Assembly: GCF_900112615.1 (NCBI RefSeq)
Contig: NZ_FOMK01000014.1
Span: forward strand, 1 to 64,000
Source of the DNA: Chitinophaga sp. CF118
Lineage (GTDB): Bacteria > Bacteroidota > Bacteroidia > Chitinophagales > Chitinophagaceae
Direction: 5' to 3'
DNA: 64,000 nucleotides
Shown here in pieces: positions 25,837-34,453 of the stretch. The notes beneath the pieces are model-generated. The model saw nothing but the letters and a program-made list of their open reading frames with translations, did no database searches and had not been told where the DNA came from. The translations under genes were made by a program, and so were the position numbers. Each line of letters begins with the position of its first letter. Position 1 is the stretch's first letter.

Positions 25837-25916
25837 AAAAACTCCACTGCCCCAATTTACGTTAATTAGGTTAGTCGACTGCCCTAATTAACGTAAATTG
25901 GGGCAGTGGAGTTTTT
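25837..25916 (+). terminator. 34-bp perfect inverted repeat ending the glycosidase operon
   Basis: Arms 25837-25870 and 25883-25916 are perfectly complementary over 34 bases. The 12-base loop itself contains the palindrome AGTCGACT. The right arm ends in a run of six T. It lies 32 bases after the GH127 stop and acts plausibly as a strong terminator, although it is three times longer than needed. No target-site duplication or coding content is seen that would make it a mobile element. Confidence 0.85.
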
Positions 25917-26224
25917 TGCGTTAATGCAAAGTTAATATATTTCACTCTCCATTATTAGCGATACATCTACAGTTTCTTTATTCAGAATCACTATTGTCAT
26001 GTAAAATGCAAACTCAATAAACATCCGGTTCTTAGCCATTTGTCACACACTTGATACCGTCATATAAAATTACTGCCAAATGGGTACAGCCCGCAATCCA
26101 CTTAAATCTCAAGAGAATCTATTTCCTGAAAAGAAAAGATTCTGAATTTACCATCAGTAATTCTTAATAATAATTTTATATCGATATTAGTCAGAAATTT
26201 CTTACCTCGCATCCAAATCAGCTC
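25917..26224. other. Intergenic region upstream of the phosphatase gene
   Basis: No gene is seen in about 300 AT-rich bases. TACCTCGCAT at 26203-26212 matches a decamer upstream of the gene at 5051 and may be part of a promoter, but it lies only 12 bases before the chosen start. Confidence 0.35.
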
Positions 26225-27772
26225 ATGATGTTCGTACGTTCATGTTTTCCGTTAGTGCTTCTTCTGATGGGTTCCCTTATTGCAACTGCTCAGAAAGATG
26301 ACAATCCTACAGCTTTACTCCGTGGCCCATATTTACAGGTGGCTTCACCAACCAGCATCACTATACGCTGGCGTACTGATCCGGCTACCACCAGCAGGGT
26401 GCAATACGGAGACGGCCAGTTAAAAGAGGATACTGCTTTAACTACGGAACACATCGTAAGACTTACAGGATTACGGCCACATACCCGTTACTCCTATACA
26501 ATAGGAGATTTGACAAAGGTATTGCAGGGGGATACTTCCAATTATTTCTACACACTTCCGGAAACTGGCAAAGCAGGTATATACAGGATCGGTGTATTTG
26601 GCGACTGCGGGAATAACTCCGTTAATCAACGGAATATAAAGCAGTCGGTATTGAAATACCTGGGTGAGAATTATATGGACGCCTGGTTACTACTGGGAGA
26701 TAATGCTTATGAAAATGGTACAGATGCTGAATACCAGTCCAAATTCTTCAATATCTACAAAGATGATCTGCTGAAACAAAACCCGGTATTTCCTTCTCCT
26801 GGTAACCATGATTACAGTAATCAAATGTTTCCCGGTGCGGAAAAGATGGCAGAACGTATCAGCAAGATGGCCTATTACAAGAATTTTTCCATGCCCACGC
26901 ATGGAGAGAGTGGAGGAATTGCCTCGAATACACCGGCGTTCTATTCTTTCGACATAGGAAACATCCACTTTTTATCACTGAACTCCTATCCACAGGAAGC
27001 AGAACAATATCGCCTGTTTGATACATTAAGCCAGCAAGTGCAATGGATAAAACGTGATCTGAAAGCGAATAAAAACAAGCAATGGATAATAGCCTACTGG
27101 CACCATCCTCCCTATACAATGGGTTCTCACAGCTCAGATGAAAATAAAGAACTGATTCTTATCCGGGAGAATTTTATCCGCATCCTGGAACGTAACGGTG
27201 TAGACCTGGTATTATGTGGTCACAGTCATGATTACGAGCGTTCCGGGTTAATGAAAGGACACTACGGAAAGGAAAATACTTTCAGCGCAGTTAAGCATAA
27301 TCTCAGCACATCTTCCGGCTTATACGACGGAAGTGATAGCTCCTGCCCTTATGTAAAAGATGCCAGTCATGGGGGAACTGTTTATGTAGTGACTGGTTCT
27401 TCCGGCAAGCTGGGTGGTACGCAGCCTGCTTTCCCGCACAATGCTATGCAGTATTCTAATGCCACAGAAGGAGGCGCAAGTTTACTTGAAGTACAGGGCA
27501 ACCGGCTGGATCTGAAATGGATCTGCGCAGATGGTGTGATCAGAGATCATTTTACGATGATGAAGAATGTGAACCAGCGTAAGGTAATTAAAGCGAAAGC
27601 CGGAACGAAGGTGACGCTCACAGCATCTTTTATTGGTGATTACAAATGGAGTGATCAGGATCAAACCACGCAAAGCATTACGGTAGTACCAAATGCAGGA
27701 ACTACCACTTATGATGTGCAGGATAAGGAAAGTTGCATTAAAGACTCCTTTACCATTATAGCCACCAAATGA
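26225..27772 (+). CDS. Purple-acid-phosphatase-like metallophosphoesterase
   Basis: Secreted 515-residue phosphatase. Signal peptide ends near IATAQ (1-22). A fibronectin-III-like domain, typical of purple acid phosphatases, spans about 30-110 (GPYLQVASPTSITIRW). The binuclear metal site motifs follow in order: GVFGDCG, LLLGDNAY, PGNHDYS, WHHPPY and GHSHDYERS. All ligands appear present. A small C-terminal Ig-like tail (about 450-515) follows. Expected to hydrolyse phosphomonoesters outside the cytoplasm. Its stop overlaps the ATG of the di-haem peroxidase gene by four bases, so the two are co-translated. An alternative ATG one codon downstream is possible. Confidence 0.88.
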   Translation: MMFVRSCFPLVLLLMGSLIATAQKDDNPTALLRGPYLQVASPTSITIRWRTDPATTSRVQYGDGQLKEDTALTTEHIVRLTGLRPHTRYSYTIGDLTKVLQGDTSNYFYTLPETGKAGIYRIGVFGDCGNNSVNQRNIKQSVLKYLGENYMDAWLLLGDNAYENGTDAEYQSKFFNIYKDDLLKQNPVFPSPGNHDYSNQMFPGAEKMAERISKMAYYKNFSMPTHGESGGIASNTPAFYSFDIGNIHFLSLNSYPQEAEQYRLFDTLSQQVQWIKRDLKANKNKQWIIAYWHHPPYTMGSHSSDENKELILIRENFIRILERNGVDLVLCGHSHDYERSGLMKGHYGKENTFSAVKHNLSTSSGLYDGSDSSCPYVKDASHGGTVYVVTGSSGKLGGTQPAFPHNAMQYSNATEGGASLLEVQGNRLDLKWICADGVIRDHFTMMKNVNQRKVIKAKAGTKVTLTASFIGDYKWSDQDQTTQSITVVPNAGTTTYDVQDKESCIKDSFTIIATK

Positions 27773-29439
27773 AGCTCATCTGCATTTGTTTATTGCTCGC
27801 AATAGCCTTGCCGGGAGAAAAACCGTTGACAGACTATTTCAGAAAAACGCAGGTCATCTTTGCCGCGAAGGCTATTTCTATGCAACAGGCCATCGCATTG
27901 ATAGATGCGAAAAATCCGGCTACACTACAATATGCGAAAGAGTCGCTGAAACAATGCAGGGTCAGTTATAAACAGCTGGCTTTCTTTCTCGAATATTTCT
28001 TTACCAGCGAGGCTCATGTATTTAATGCACCCCCTAAATATGAAGTTGACGAGCCGTATATAGAATACGAAGCACCGGTAGGATTACAACAGATAGAATC
28101 ACTGTTATACGATTCGGCCGTATACACTCATAAAACGGAATTGATGGCAGAAGCAGAAGTTGTAGCCAGTTCTGCGGCTGACCTGCCTTCTTTATTATAT
28201 CACTTTTCTGCGACTGACGGACAGATCATCGAAAGTGTAAAACTGGAACTGATCCGTATCATGACGCTGTATATCTCCGGATACGATGCACCTAATCTCA
28301 AGAGTGGAATAGAAGAAGCTGCTGCTGCGATGACAGCCATCAACATAATTGTATCGCCTTATGTGAACGATAGCATACGTTATTCTCTGAAAAGGACGAT
28401 AGAATATCTTCAAAAAGACAAAGACTTCGATACATTTAACCGGCTGGAATTTTTAACCGGTTATGCATTGCCGTTACAACGGCAACTGAATATCTTACAA
28501 GGTATTAATACCACTCCTGCGCTCAACGGAAATACTACTTTATTCAGCAAAGACGCCTTAAATAAGTCAGCATTTCCCGGAGCAAACCAAACCGGTGATA
28601 CGAGCCTGGGACGGCGATTGTTTTTTGAAAAGGCTTTATCGGGTAATGGTACCCGGAGCTGTGCTACCTGCCATCAGCCTGATAAATATTTTATCGATGG
28701 AATGGCAAGAAATATTTCGTTAGAAGGTGGAGAACTACCGAGAAATACCCCCGGTTTATTATATGCCAGTTACCAGTATTCGCAGTTCTGGGATGGTAGA
28801 GCAAAGAGCCTGGAAGAGCAGATTGTAATGGTGATGCATAGTAAACAGGAAATGGATGCTGTTGATGATACTGTGATCCATCGTCTTAAAAATATTACCA
28901 TGGATCAGGTAGTGAATTCACTGGCTGCTTATCTCCGCACATTAGCACCTTTTAATTCTCCATTTGATCATTATATAGCAGGTGATCATTCCGCATTAAC
29001 ACCACAACAGCAGCATGGATTTAACTTATTTATGGGCAAGGGGCAATGTGGTACCTGTCATTTCGCCCCACTGTTTAATGGATTAATACCACCCTTATAT
29101 AACAGAACAGAATTCGAAGTATTAGGCACTCCGCAAACTGAAGATCTCCTGCATCCTTTTAAAGATGCTGATGAGGGGCGTTATTCCTTTTTTAGGATAG
29201 GGTTCTACGAAGGAGCATTTAAAACACCCACTATACGGAATGCGGCCGTAACTGGTCCATATATGCATCATGGTGCTTTCAGTAGTATGGAACAGGTCCT
29301 GGCCTTTTACGATAAAGGGGGAGGAGCCGGCATTGGATTAAAACTAACGAACCAGACACTTTCTGCCAGTCAGCTTCATCTGGAAGAGTCCGAAAAGAAA
29401 GCCATCATCGCTTTTATGGAAGCACTCACAGATCAATAA
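27769..29439 (+). CDS. Di-haem cytochrome c peroxidase (MauG/CcpA family) with imelysin-like N-terminal region
   Basis: Exported 556-residue protein. A short signal peptide (MKLICICLLLAIALPG) leads into about 230 residues reminiscent of imelysin-like helical domains (VFNAPPKYEVDEPYIEYE and GLQQIE). The peroxidase domain has two haem-c sites: CATCH at 298-302 and CGTCH at 427-431. Family signature segments include FWDGRAKSLEEQ and the late FKTPTIRNAAVTGPYMHHG. It would reduce peroxide or oxidise a periplasmic partner. It is coupled to the phosphatase gene by an ATGA overlap. It meets the multihaem gene tail to tail with one base between stops. Confidence 0.9.
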   Translation: MKLICICLLLAIALPGEKPLTDYFRKTQVIFAAKAISMQQAIALIDAKNPATLQYAKESLKQCRVSYKQLAFFLEYFFTSEAHVFNAPPKYEVDEPYIEYEAPVGLQQIESLLYDSAVYTHKTELMAEAEVVASSAADLPSLLYHFSATDGQIIESVKLELIRIMTLYISGYDAPNLKSGIEEAAAAMTAINIIVSPYVNDSIRYSLKRTIEYLQKDKDFDTFNRLEFLTGYALPLQRQLNILQGINTTPALNGNTTLFSKDALNKSAFPGANQTGDTSLGRRLFFEKALSGNGTRSCATCHQPDKYFIDGMARNISLEGGELPRNTPGLLYASYQYSQFWDGRAKSLEEQIVMVMHSKQEMDAVDDTVIHRLKNITMDQVVNSLAAYLRTLAPFNSPFDHYIAGDHSALTPQQQHGFNLFMGKGQCGTCHFAPLFNGLIPPLYNRTEFEVLGTPQTEDLLHPFKDADEGRYSFFRIGFYEGAFKTPTIRNAAVTGPYMHHGAFSSMEQVLAFYDKGGGAGIGLKLTNQTLSASQLHLEESEKKAIIAFMEALTDQ

Positions 29440-29440
29440 C

Positions 29441-30649
29441 TCATTTTATTTTATCCAGGAATGCCTTTGTTTGTTCCCTGTAAATAGCAATCCTATGTGT
29501 TCGTACAAGGTCTGGTGTTACATTGTCTGCATTGGCTAGTTTTAAAGTAATCTTTTTCGATTCCAGTAACGGCATATGGCAATCAATACAATTCTTGCTC
29601 AACACTAATCCATTGGTAGGTTTAAACGTGCAGGTATTATGTGCCATACCATTTTCATTATGACAACTAATACATCGTGGTGAAAAGATCTGCGGACTAT
29701 TCACTTCATTTACATGCACATCATGACAGGAAGCGCAATCCATTTTTTCTGTCATTTTAAAGCATTTACTGGCTGTGAGCAGTCCATATTGATTGCCGTG
29801 AACATCCAGTGCATCCAGGGAATCCGCTTTGAAATTGGGGCTGGAATAATCATTCAGGGGCTCGCCCACTATAAAGGAAAAGGCAGGTTTAATAGCTTTT
29901 CGCATACCTGAGTGGCATAATGCGCAGGCATCCAGCCGTTGTTGACGGGAAAGGTTTTTGATACCAATAATGTTTTGTGCCGTCTTTTCTTCCGGATGTT
30001 TGGTGTGGAATGCCACATGTGCAGCAGCAGCGCCGTGGCATCTTTCGCAATCCACGCCGTAAATGATTTTCTTTTTATTGAAGATAGTGCCTTCGGGTTT
30101 AACGGTTGTTGATGCATACGTGCTATGACATTCTATACATGCACCCTCAATTGGTCTGTTGAATTTCACATAATTAACCGGATAGCCGGGACTGTTACAC
30201 CAGTCATTGTTTGGCGTATAATATGAAACCGGTAGCTGGAACAACTTATTCTGCTCCCAGTACAGATAGGTCTGTCCTTTTCTGCCGGAGCCTATTACAA
30301 CACCAAAGGCCCGCTGTTCTGTAGGAATCCCATTAACATAAGCTGTTTGCCAGAAACCATCTTTCCGCTTTTCCAGTAATACTTCCATCCATTTGTTATA
30401 TATGAATTCATTTTTTCCAGGTTCAAAACTTCCTTTGATAAACGCTTCGGATGCAGGTCTGGAAGTAAAGTAATGCGCGGTATGACGACTGCTGTCAAAG
30501 ATATTTTTATGGCAGGACTGGCAGGATGTTGAGCCCGCAAATGCAGGATTTTCAGCTATTTTTCCCGATGTACTATTATTCAGAGAAGAGCACATCACAC
30601 TGCCCACGATAATGATAACTACTATAATGAGGAAAACAAGAACTCGCAT
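29441..30649 (-). CDS. Seven-haem cytochrome c
   Basis: Membrane-anchored multihaem protein of about 402 residues. The ATG at 30649 is chosen; the longer frame starts at a TTG. The N-terminal hydrophobic segment MRVLVFLIIVVIIIVG is a signal anchor, or a lipoprotein signal with a weak box before Cys. Seven CxxCH sites occur: CQSCH, CIECH, CERCH, CALCH, CASCH, CISCH and CIDCH. The spacing and the DxHxNE context resemble Bacteroidota multihaem proteins related to cytochrome c554/NrfA-like electron carriers, but no catalytic haem motif was identified. It is convergent with the di-haem peroxidase gene with no terminator between them. An electron-transfer partnership is inferred from proximity. Confidence 0.85.
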   Translation of the reverse strand: MRVLVFLIIVVIIIVGSVMCSSLNNSTSGKIAENPAFAGSTSCQSCHKNIFDSSRHTAHYFTSRPASEAFIKGSFEPGKNEFIYNKWMEVLLEKRKDGFWQTAYVNGIPTEQRAFGVVIGSGRKGQTYLYWEQNKLFQLPVSYYTPNNDWCNSPGYPVNYVKFNRPIEGACIECHSTYASTTVKPEGTIFNKKKIIYGVDCERCHGAAAAHVAFHTKHPEEKTAQNIIGIKNLSRQQRLDACALCHSGMRKAIKPAFSFIVGEPLNDYSSPNFKADSLDALDVHGNQYGLLTASKCFKMTEKMDCASCHDVHVNEVNSPQIFSPRCISCHNENGMAHNTCTFKPTNGLVLSKNCIDCHMPLLESKKITLKLANADNVTPDLVRTHRIAIYREQTKAFLDKIK

Positions 30650-31089
30650 ATCTGTTGTTTGAATGCCGAAGGTGACTATGATACAAACAAATAATATGAT
30701 GATTTGGTTAAACAATTTGATCCTCCAGGAAGACAAGCTGTTTAATTGCCAGTGAAAAAACGTTCGTGCAGCTTTTTAGGGTATTCATGTAGTTTTTTTG
30801 CGATGCCCGTGTAATTCTCCGGAATAGGAATTGAATGAATACTTATATTGTAATAACGATAACAGTCATGTCCTCCTTGAGGGCAAGTTGATAGTAAGTT
30901 CGTAGTGAGTCTATAGTTGCTTCGTAGGTTGAACACCCTTTGGACGTAGGTTGGACACCCTTAGTTCGTCTTCAGGCTTTCAAACCACGGTTAACCTATT
31001 ATCAAACCATGATTAAACCCTAATCGTGCTGTCCTGGCAGGGTTGAGGAATTAATCATCCATATTAGACGATGAGAAGCAGTTCTGATA
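30650..31089. other. Intergenic region with short degenerate repeats
   Basis: No gene is supported in 440 bases. It holds several short repeated words: KKLHE-like codon repeats on the minus strand near 30750-30800, the 18-base pair at 30923 and 30945, and TCAAACCAYGRTTAA near 30981-31015. A 64-codon minus-strand frame (30742-30936) crosses these and looks like a chance product. Confidence 0.5.
30923..30962. repeat. 18-bp direct repeat pair
   Basis: CGTAGGTTGAACACCCTT (30923-30940) and CGTAGGTTGGACACCCTT (30945-30962) differ at one base and are spaced 22 bases start to start. The spacing is two helical turns, so both copies face one side of the DNA. They lie between two minus-strand genes and could be a regulator site. 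Nothing else supports this. Confidence 0.7.
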
Positions 31090-31326
31090 TTATTTCAGCT
31101 TATTCTTCCTCATTGAATACTTATAGAAGTCTTCTACTTTGGTTCTTGCCCAGGGAGTTTTGCGTAAGAATTTGAGACTGGATTGAACGGAAGGATTACT
31201 TGTGAAGCAATTGATGTTAATATGCCGGCCCAATTCTTCCCATCCATAGCTTTCTGCAAGATGGGTAACAATCATTTCAAGTGTTAGTCCGTGTAACGGA
31301 TCATTGGACATGCTTTCTAACTTCAT
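31090..31326 (-). CDS. VF530-family DNA-binding protein (DUF2132)
   Basis: A 78-residue cytoplasmic protein with the family signature DPLHGLTLEMIVTHL, YGWEELG and NCFTSNPSVQSSLKFLRKT, and a basic C-terminal tail. The family is a small helical fold annotated as double-stranded DNA binding; its physiological role is unsettled. The start could be Met1 or Met6 (MSNDPLHG). The gene is divergent from the DUF5916 gene. Confidence 0.88.
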   Translation of the reverse strand: MKLESMSNDPLHGLTLEMIVTHLAESYGWEELGRHININCFTSNPSVQSSLKFLRKTPWARTKVEDFYKYSMRKNKLK

Positions 31327-31387
31327 ACCTGCAAAGATAAATTAAATAGTATGTATGCGAATTAGTATTTGTTTTTTGTACTTTGAT

Positions 31388-33580
31388 ATGCATAACCGAA
31401 ACCTCATTATTTTGCGAATCATACTTTGCCTGCTGTCTGTTTTACCTATGATGGTGATGGCACAAAAGAAGAACGAACCCTTTCAGCTGCATATTCATCG
31501 GGCATCTTCTCCCGTTAAGATAGATGGTGTTATGGATGAGCAGGCCTGGCAGGATGCAGAGATGGCAACTGACTTCCATATGATCTTACCTATGGATACC
31601 AGTTATGCTAAAGTGCGTACAGACGTGCGTATGACGTACGACGATCAGCATATTTACCTGCTGGTGGTGAACTATAACGGGGTTCCTGGTCCTTATATGG
31701 TAGAATCATTACGGAGAGATTTTGCTTTTCTCAAGAATGATAACTTCCTGCTCTTCATGGACCCTTTCGACGACCAGACCAATGGTTACTCTTTTGGAGC
31801 TAATGCTGCAGGTGCCCAATGGGATGGGATTATGTACGACGGTGGGAAGGTAGACCTTAGTTGGGATAATAAGTGGAGCTCTGTAGTAAAGAATTATCCT
31901 GATAAATGGATCTTCGAAGCGGTCATTCCTTTTAAGACCATCCGTTATAAAAAGGGGATCAGCAAATGGGGGATCAATTTCGGGCGCAATGATCTGAAAA
32001 CGACTGAAAAAAGTAGCTGGGCACCCGTTCCCCGGCAATTCCCTTCCGCTTCACTGGCCTACACAGGCGTGCTGGTATGGGATGTTCCACCGCCCGATCC
32101 CGGTCCTAATATCTCTGTGATCCCATATCTGCTTGGTGGAGTCAATAAGGATTACCAGGCAGGCAAACCAGAAAAATACCGGGGCGATGCAGGAGTAGAT
32201 GCAAAGATCGCAGTCACCTCTTCCCTGAACCTGGATCTCACTATAAACCCCGATTTCTCTCAGGTAGACGTGGATAAGCAGGTCACGAATCTGGACCGGT
32301 TTGAACTGTTCTTTCCGGAAAAGCGGCAGTTCTTCCTTGAAAATGGTGATCAGTTCACCAACTTTGGTTACACCAACATCCGGCCTTTCTTTTCAAGACG
32401 AATAGGACTTGGCGTGCCTATCCTGTTCGGAGCCCGGTTGAGTGGTAAACTAAACCGGAACTGGCGACTGGGGTTAATGAATATGCAAACGGATGCTGAA
32501 TCTTCCCTGGGTTTACCTTCCCAGAATTTTACCGTAGCGGCGTTGCAACGGCGTGTGTTTGCCCGTTCTAATGTCGGGCTGTTGTTCATCAACAAAGAAT
32601 CTCTTAACTACAATCCTGACAAGATCACAGATAAGCCGGTCTATTCCCGTTATAACCGCAATTTCGGAATGGAATACAACCTGGCTTCCTCTAATAACTT
32701 CTGGACAGGCAAAGCGTTGCTGCTGAAATCTGCCAGTCCGGGTAAGTCCGGGCACGACTGGGTGCATGCGGCAAACCTTCAGTATACCAGCCGCACCTGG
32801 AATATCAGCTGGCAACATGAATACGTAGGGCGTAATTATAATGCCGAGGTGGGATATGTACCAAGGCAGGGATATATTAAGTTGTTGCCACAGATCACTC
32901 ATTTATTTTTTCCTAAAACAGGAGCGGTGTTAAGTCATGGTCCACAGGTGCAACTCACTAATTTCTATGATGAGCATATGAATCGTACGGATAATGAACT
33001 GTTGCTTTCTTATGGTATTATTTTTCGTAAGCGGAATACATTAACAATATGGAGTACCAATAGTTATGTGCGGTTGTTACAGCCTTTTGATCCCACCAAT
33101 ACCGGGAAGGACAGTCTGGCAACTGGCACAAAACACAGTTGGAATACTGTGGGCGTTGATTATGTATCCAAGCCTCAGAGCCTTTTCACGTATTCTTTTT
33201 CCGGTCGTTATGGAGGTTATTATGCAGATGGCACACGGCTAACACTGGGAGGGGAATTGGGCTACCGCTTTCAGCCGTATGTAAGTATTGCGATGAGTAC
33301 CACTTATAATGATATCCGGCTGCCGCAGCCCTGGGGCAGGAATGCTTTTCTGCTGGTAGGGCCACGGTTGGATGTTACAATGACCAATACGCTCTTTTTT
33401 ACAGGTTTTATGCAGTACAATGAGCAATTGAAGAATATGAACCTGAATACCCGTTTCCAGTGGCGTTATCGCCCTGCATCTGATCTGTTCGTTGTATATA
33501 CTGACAATTATTTGCCCGCACCATTAGCTATTAAGACACGCGCATTGGTAATAAAACTGGTGTATTGGTTAAACATCTGA
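31388..33580 (+). CDS. DUF5916 outer-membrane protein with CBM9-like N-terminal domain
   Basis: A secreted or outer-membrane protein of 730 residues. The second in-frame ATG (31388) is preferred because the signal peptide then starts MHNRNLIILRIILC and ends VMAQ. Residues about 30-220 form a CBM9-like beta-sandwich (VKIDGVMDEQAWQDAE is the hallmark start). The rest is DUF5916, with INPDFSQVDVDKQVTNLDRF and FPEKRQFFLENG as hallmark motifs, and it ends as an outer-membrane barrel. Such proteins are common in Bacteroidota and usually of unknown function. It is a single gene. A TTTG...TACTTTG pair upstream is near, but not at, promoter consensus. Confidence 0.85.
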   Translation: MHNRNLIILRIILCLLSVLPMMVMAQKKNEPFQLHIHRASSPVKIDGVMDEQAWQDAEMATDFHMILPMDTSYAKVRTDVRMTYDDQHIYLLVVNYNGVPGPYMVESLRRDFAFLKNDNFLLFMDPFDDQTNGYSFGANAAGAQWDGIMYDGGKVDLSWDNKWSSVVKNYPDKWIFEAVIPFKTIRYKKGISKWGINFGRNDLKTTEKSSWAPVPRQFPSASLAYTGVLVWDVPPPDPGPNISVIPYLLGGVNKDYQAGKPEKYRGDAGVDAKIAVTSSLNLDLTINPDFSQVDVDKQVTNLDRFELFFPEKRQFFLENGDQFTNFGYTNIRPFFSRRIGLGVPILFGARLSGKLNRNWRLGLMNMQTDAESSLGLPSQNFTVAALQRRVFARSNVGLLFINKESLNYNPDKITDKPVYSRYNRNFGMEYNLASSNNFWTGKALLLKSASPGKSGHDWVHAANLQYTSRTWNISWQHEYVGRNYNAEVGYVPRQGYIKLLPQITHLFFPKTGAVLSHGPQVQLTNFYDEHMNRTDNELLLSYGIIFRKRNTLTIWSTNSYVRLLQPFDPTNTGKDSLATGTKHSWNTVGVDYVSKPQSLFTYSFSGRYGGYYADGTRLTLGGELGYRFQPYVSIAMSTTYNDIRLPQPWGRNAFLLVGPRLDVTMTNTLFFTGFMQYNEQLKNMNLNTRFQWRYRPASDLFVVYTDNYLPAPLAIKTRALVIKLVYWLNI

Positions 33581-33774
33581 ATGCCGCCTGTTAAGGGATA
33601 CGATAAAATTAACATATGATGTTTTGATGATTTCAGTAACGGTTGAGAGGGCTGTATTATTGAAGCGTGCTTGAAAAAGTTTTAATTTTTTTGTACCTTC
33701 ATATAAATCACGTTGTCCGTTTCACACATTTTTATTTCACCCGAAACGGATATAAATGATTAAGCAAATACACT

Positions 33775-34230
33775 ATGGGTAGATCACAAGAAACATTTAG
33801 TAAAAAAGAAAACGAAAAGAAAAGATTAAAAAAGAAAAAGGACAAGGAAGAAAAGAAGGCAGAAAGACAAGCCAATTCTAAGCCAGGAAAAACACTGGAA
33901 GAAATGATGGCGTACATTGATGAGAATGGTAACATTTCATCAACTCCCCCGGACCCTAAGAAAATGAAAGTCATCAGAACAGAAGATATCCAGATCGGAG
34001 TTGCTAAGCAGCAACCGATGGATGAGGCTGATCTGATCAGAAAAGGGGTGGTTACATTCTTTAATGAATCCAAAGGTTATGGCTTCATCAAAGATTTGCA
34101 AACACAGGAGAGCATTTTCGTACATATCAACGAATTGGTAGATGCGATCAGAGAGCATGACAAAGTAACCTTTGAAGTGCAGATGGGACATAAAGGCCCG
34201 AATGCAGTATCTGTGAAAAAGAGTAGCTAA
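33775..34230 (+). CDS. Cold-shock-domain protein with long basic N-terminal extension
   Basis: A 151-residue RNA-binding protein. The cold-shock domain occupies about 88-150, with RNP1 KGYGFIK at 100-106 and RNP2 SIFVHI at 113-118. Before it lies a very basic, Lys/Glu-rich segment (9-40) that is probably disordered or helical, then a linker. Most bacterial Csp proteins are about 70 residues. The extended form is frequent in Bacteroidota and is often annotated as a cold-shock protein associated with RNA chaperone activity. It is a single gene with a clear hairpin terminator about 95 bases downstream. Confidence 0.9.
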   Translation: MGRSQETFSKKENEKKRLKKKKDKEEKKAERQANSKPGKTLEEMMAYIDENGNISSTPPDPKKMKVIRTEDIQIGVAKQQPMDEADLIRKGVVTFFNESKGYGFIKDLQTQESIFVHINELVDAIREHDKVTFEVQMGHKGPNAVSVKKSS

Positions 34231-34325
34231 GCACGAACCTTGTCTTATCTTTAGTATCCCTCTTATGGTATCGAAATATCATAATGGCACGAGTTTGACA
34301 TCAGGTGAGAAAATTATAGTTAAAT

Positions 34326-34352
34326 AACCGTCCTCATGGACGGTTTATTTTT
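34326..34352 (+). terminator. Rho-independent terminator after cold-shock gene
   Basis: An 8-bp stem AACCGTCC / GGACGGTT with a TCAT loop is followed by a TTATTTTTTT tract. Confidence 0.92.
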
Positions 34353-34453
34353 TTGCATTGATTTCTGTCATTTTGATAAATATGAAAGTCTGATAGGAAT
34401 AGAGGATATCCCGGAAGTTTTCAAAAATTCCCAAATATCAATTGAGTAGGTGA

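Noticed and set aside
25837-25916. MITE or IS end
   Set aside because: There is no target-site duplication, no internal sequence beyond a 12-base loop and no second dispersed copy in the window; a terminator explains it better.
30742-30936. 64-codon minus-strand frame
   Set aside because: Low-complexity repeated words (KKLHE) and no start signal; it lies in a repeat-bearing spacer and is better seen as chance.
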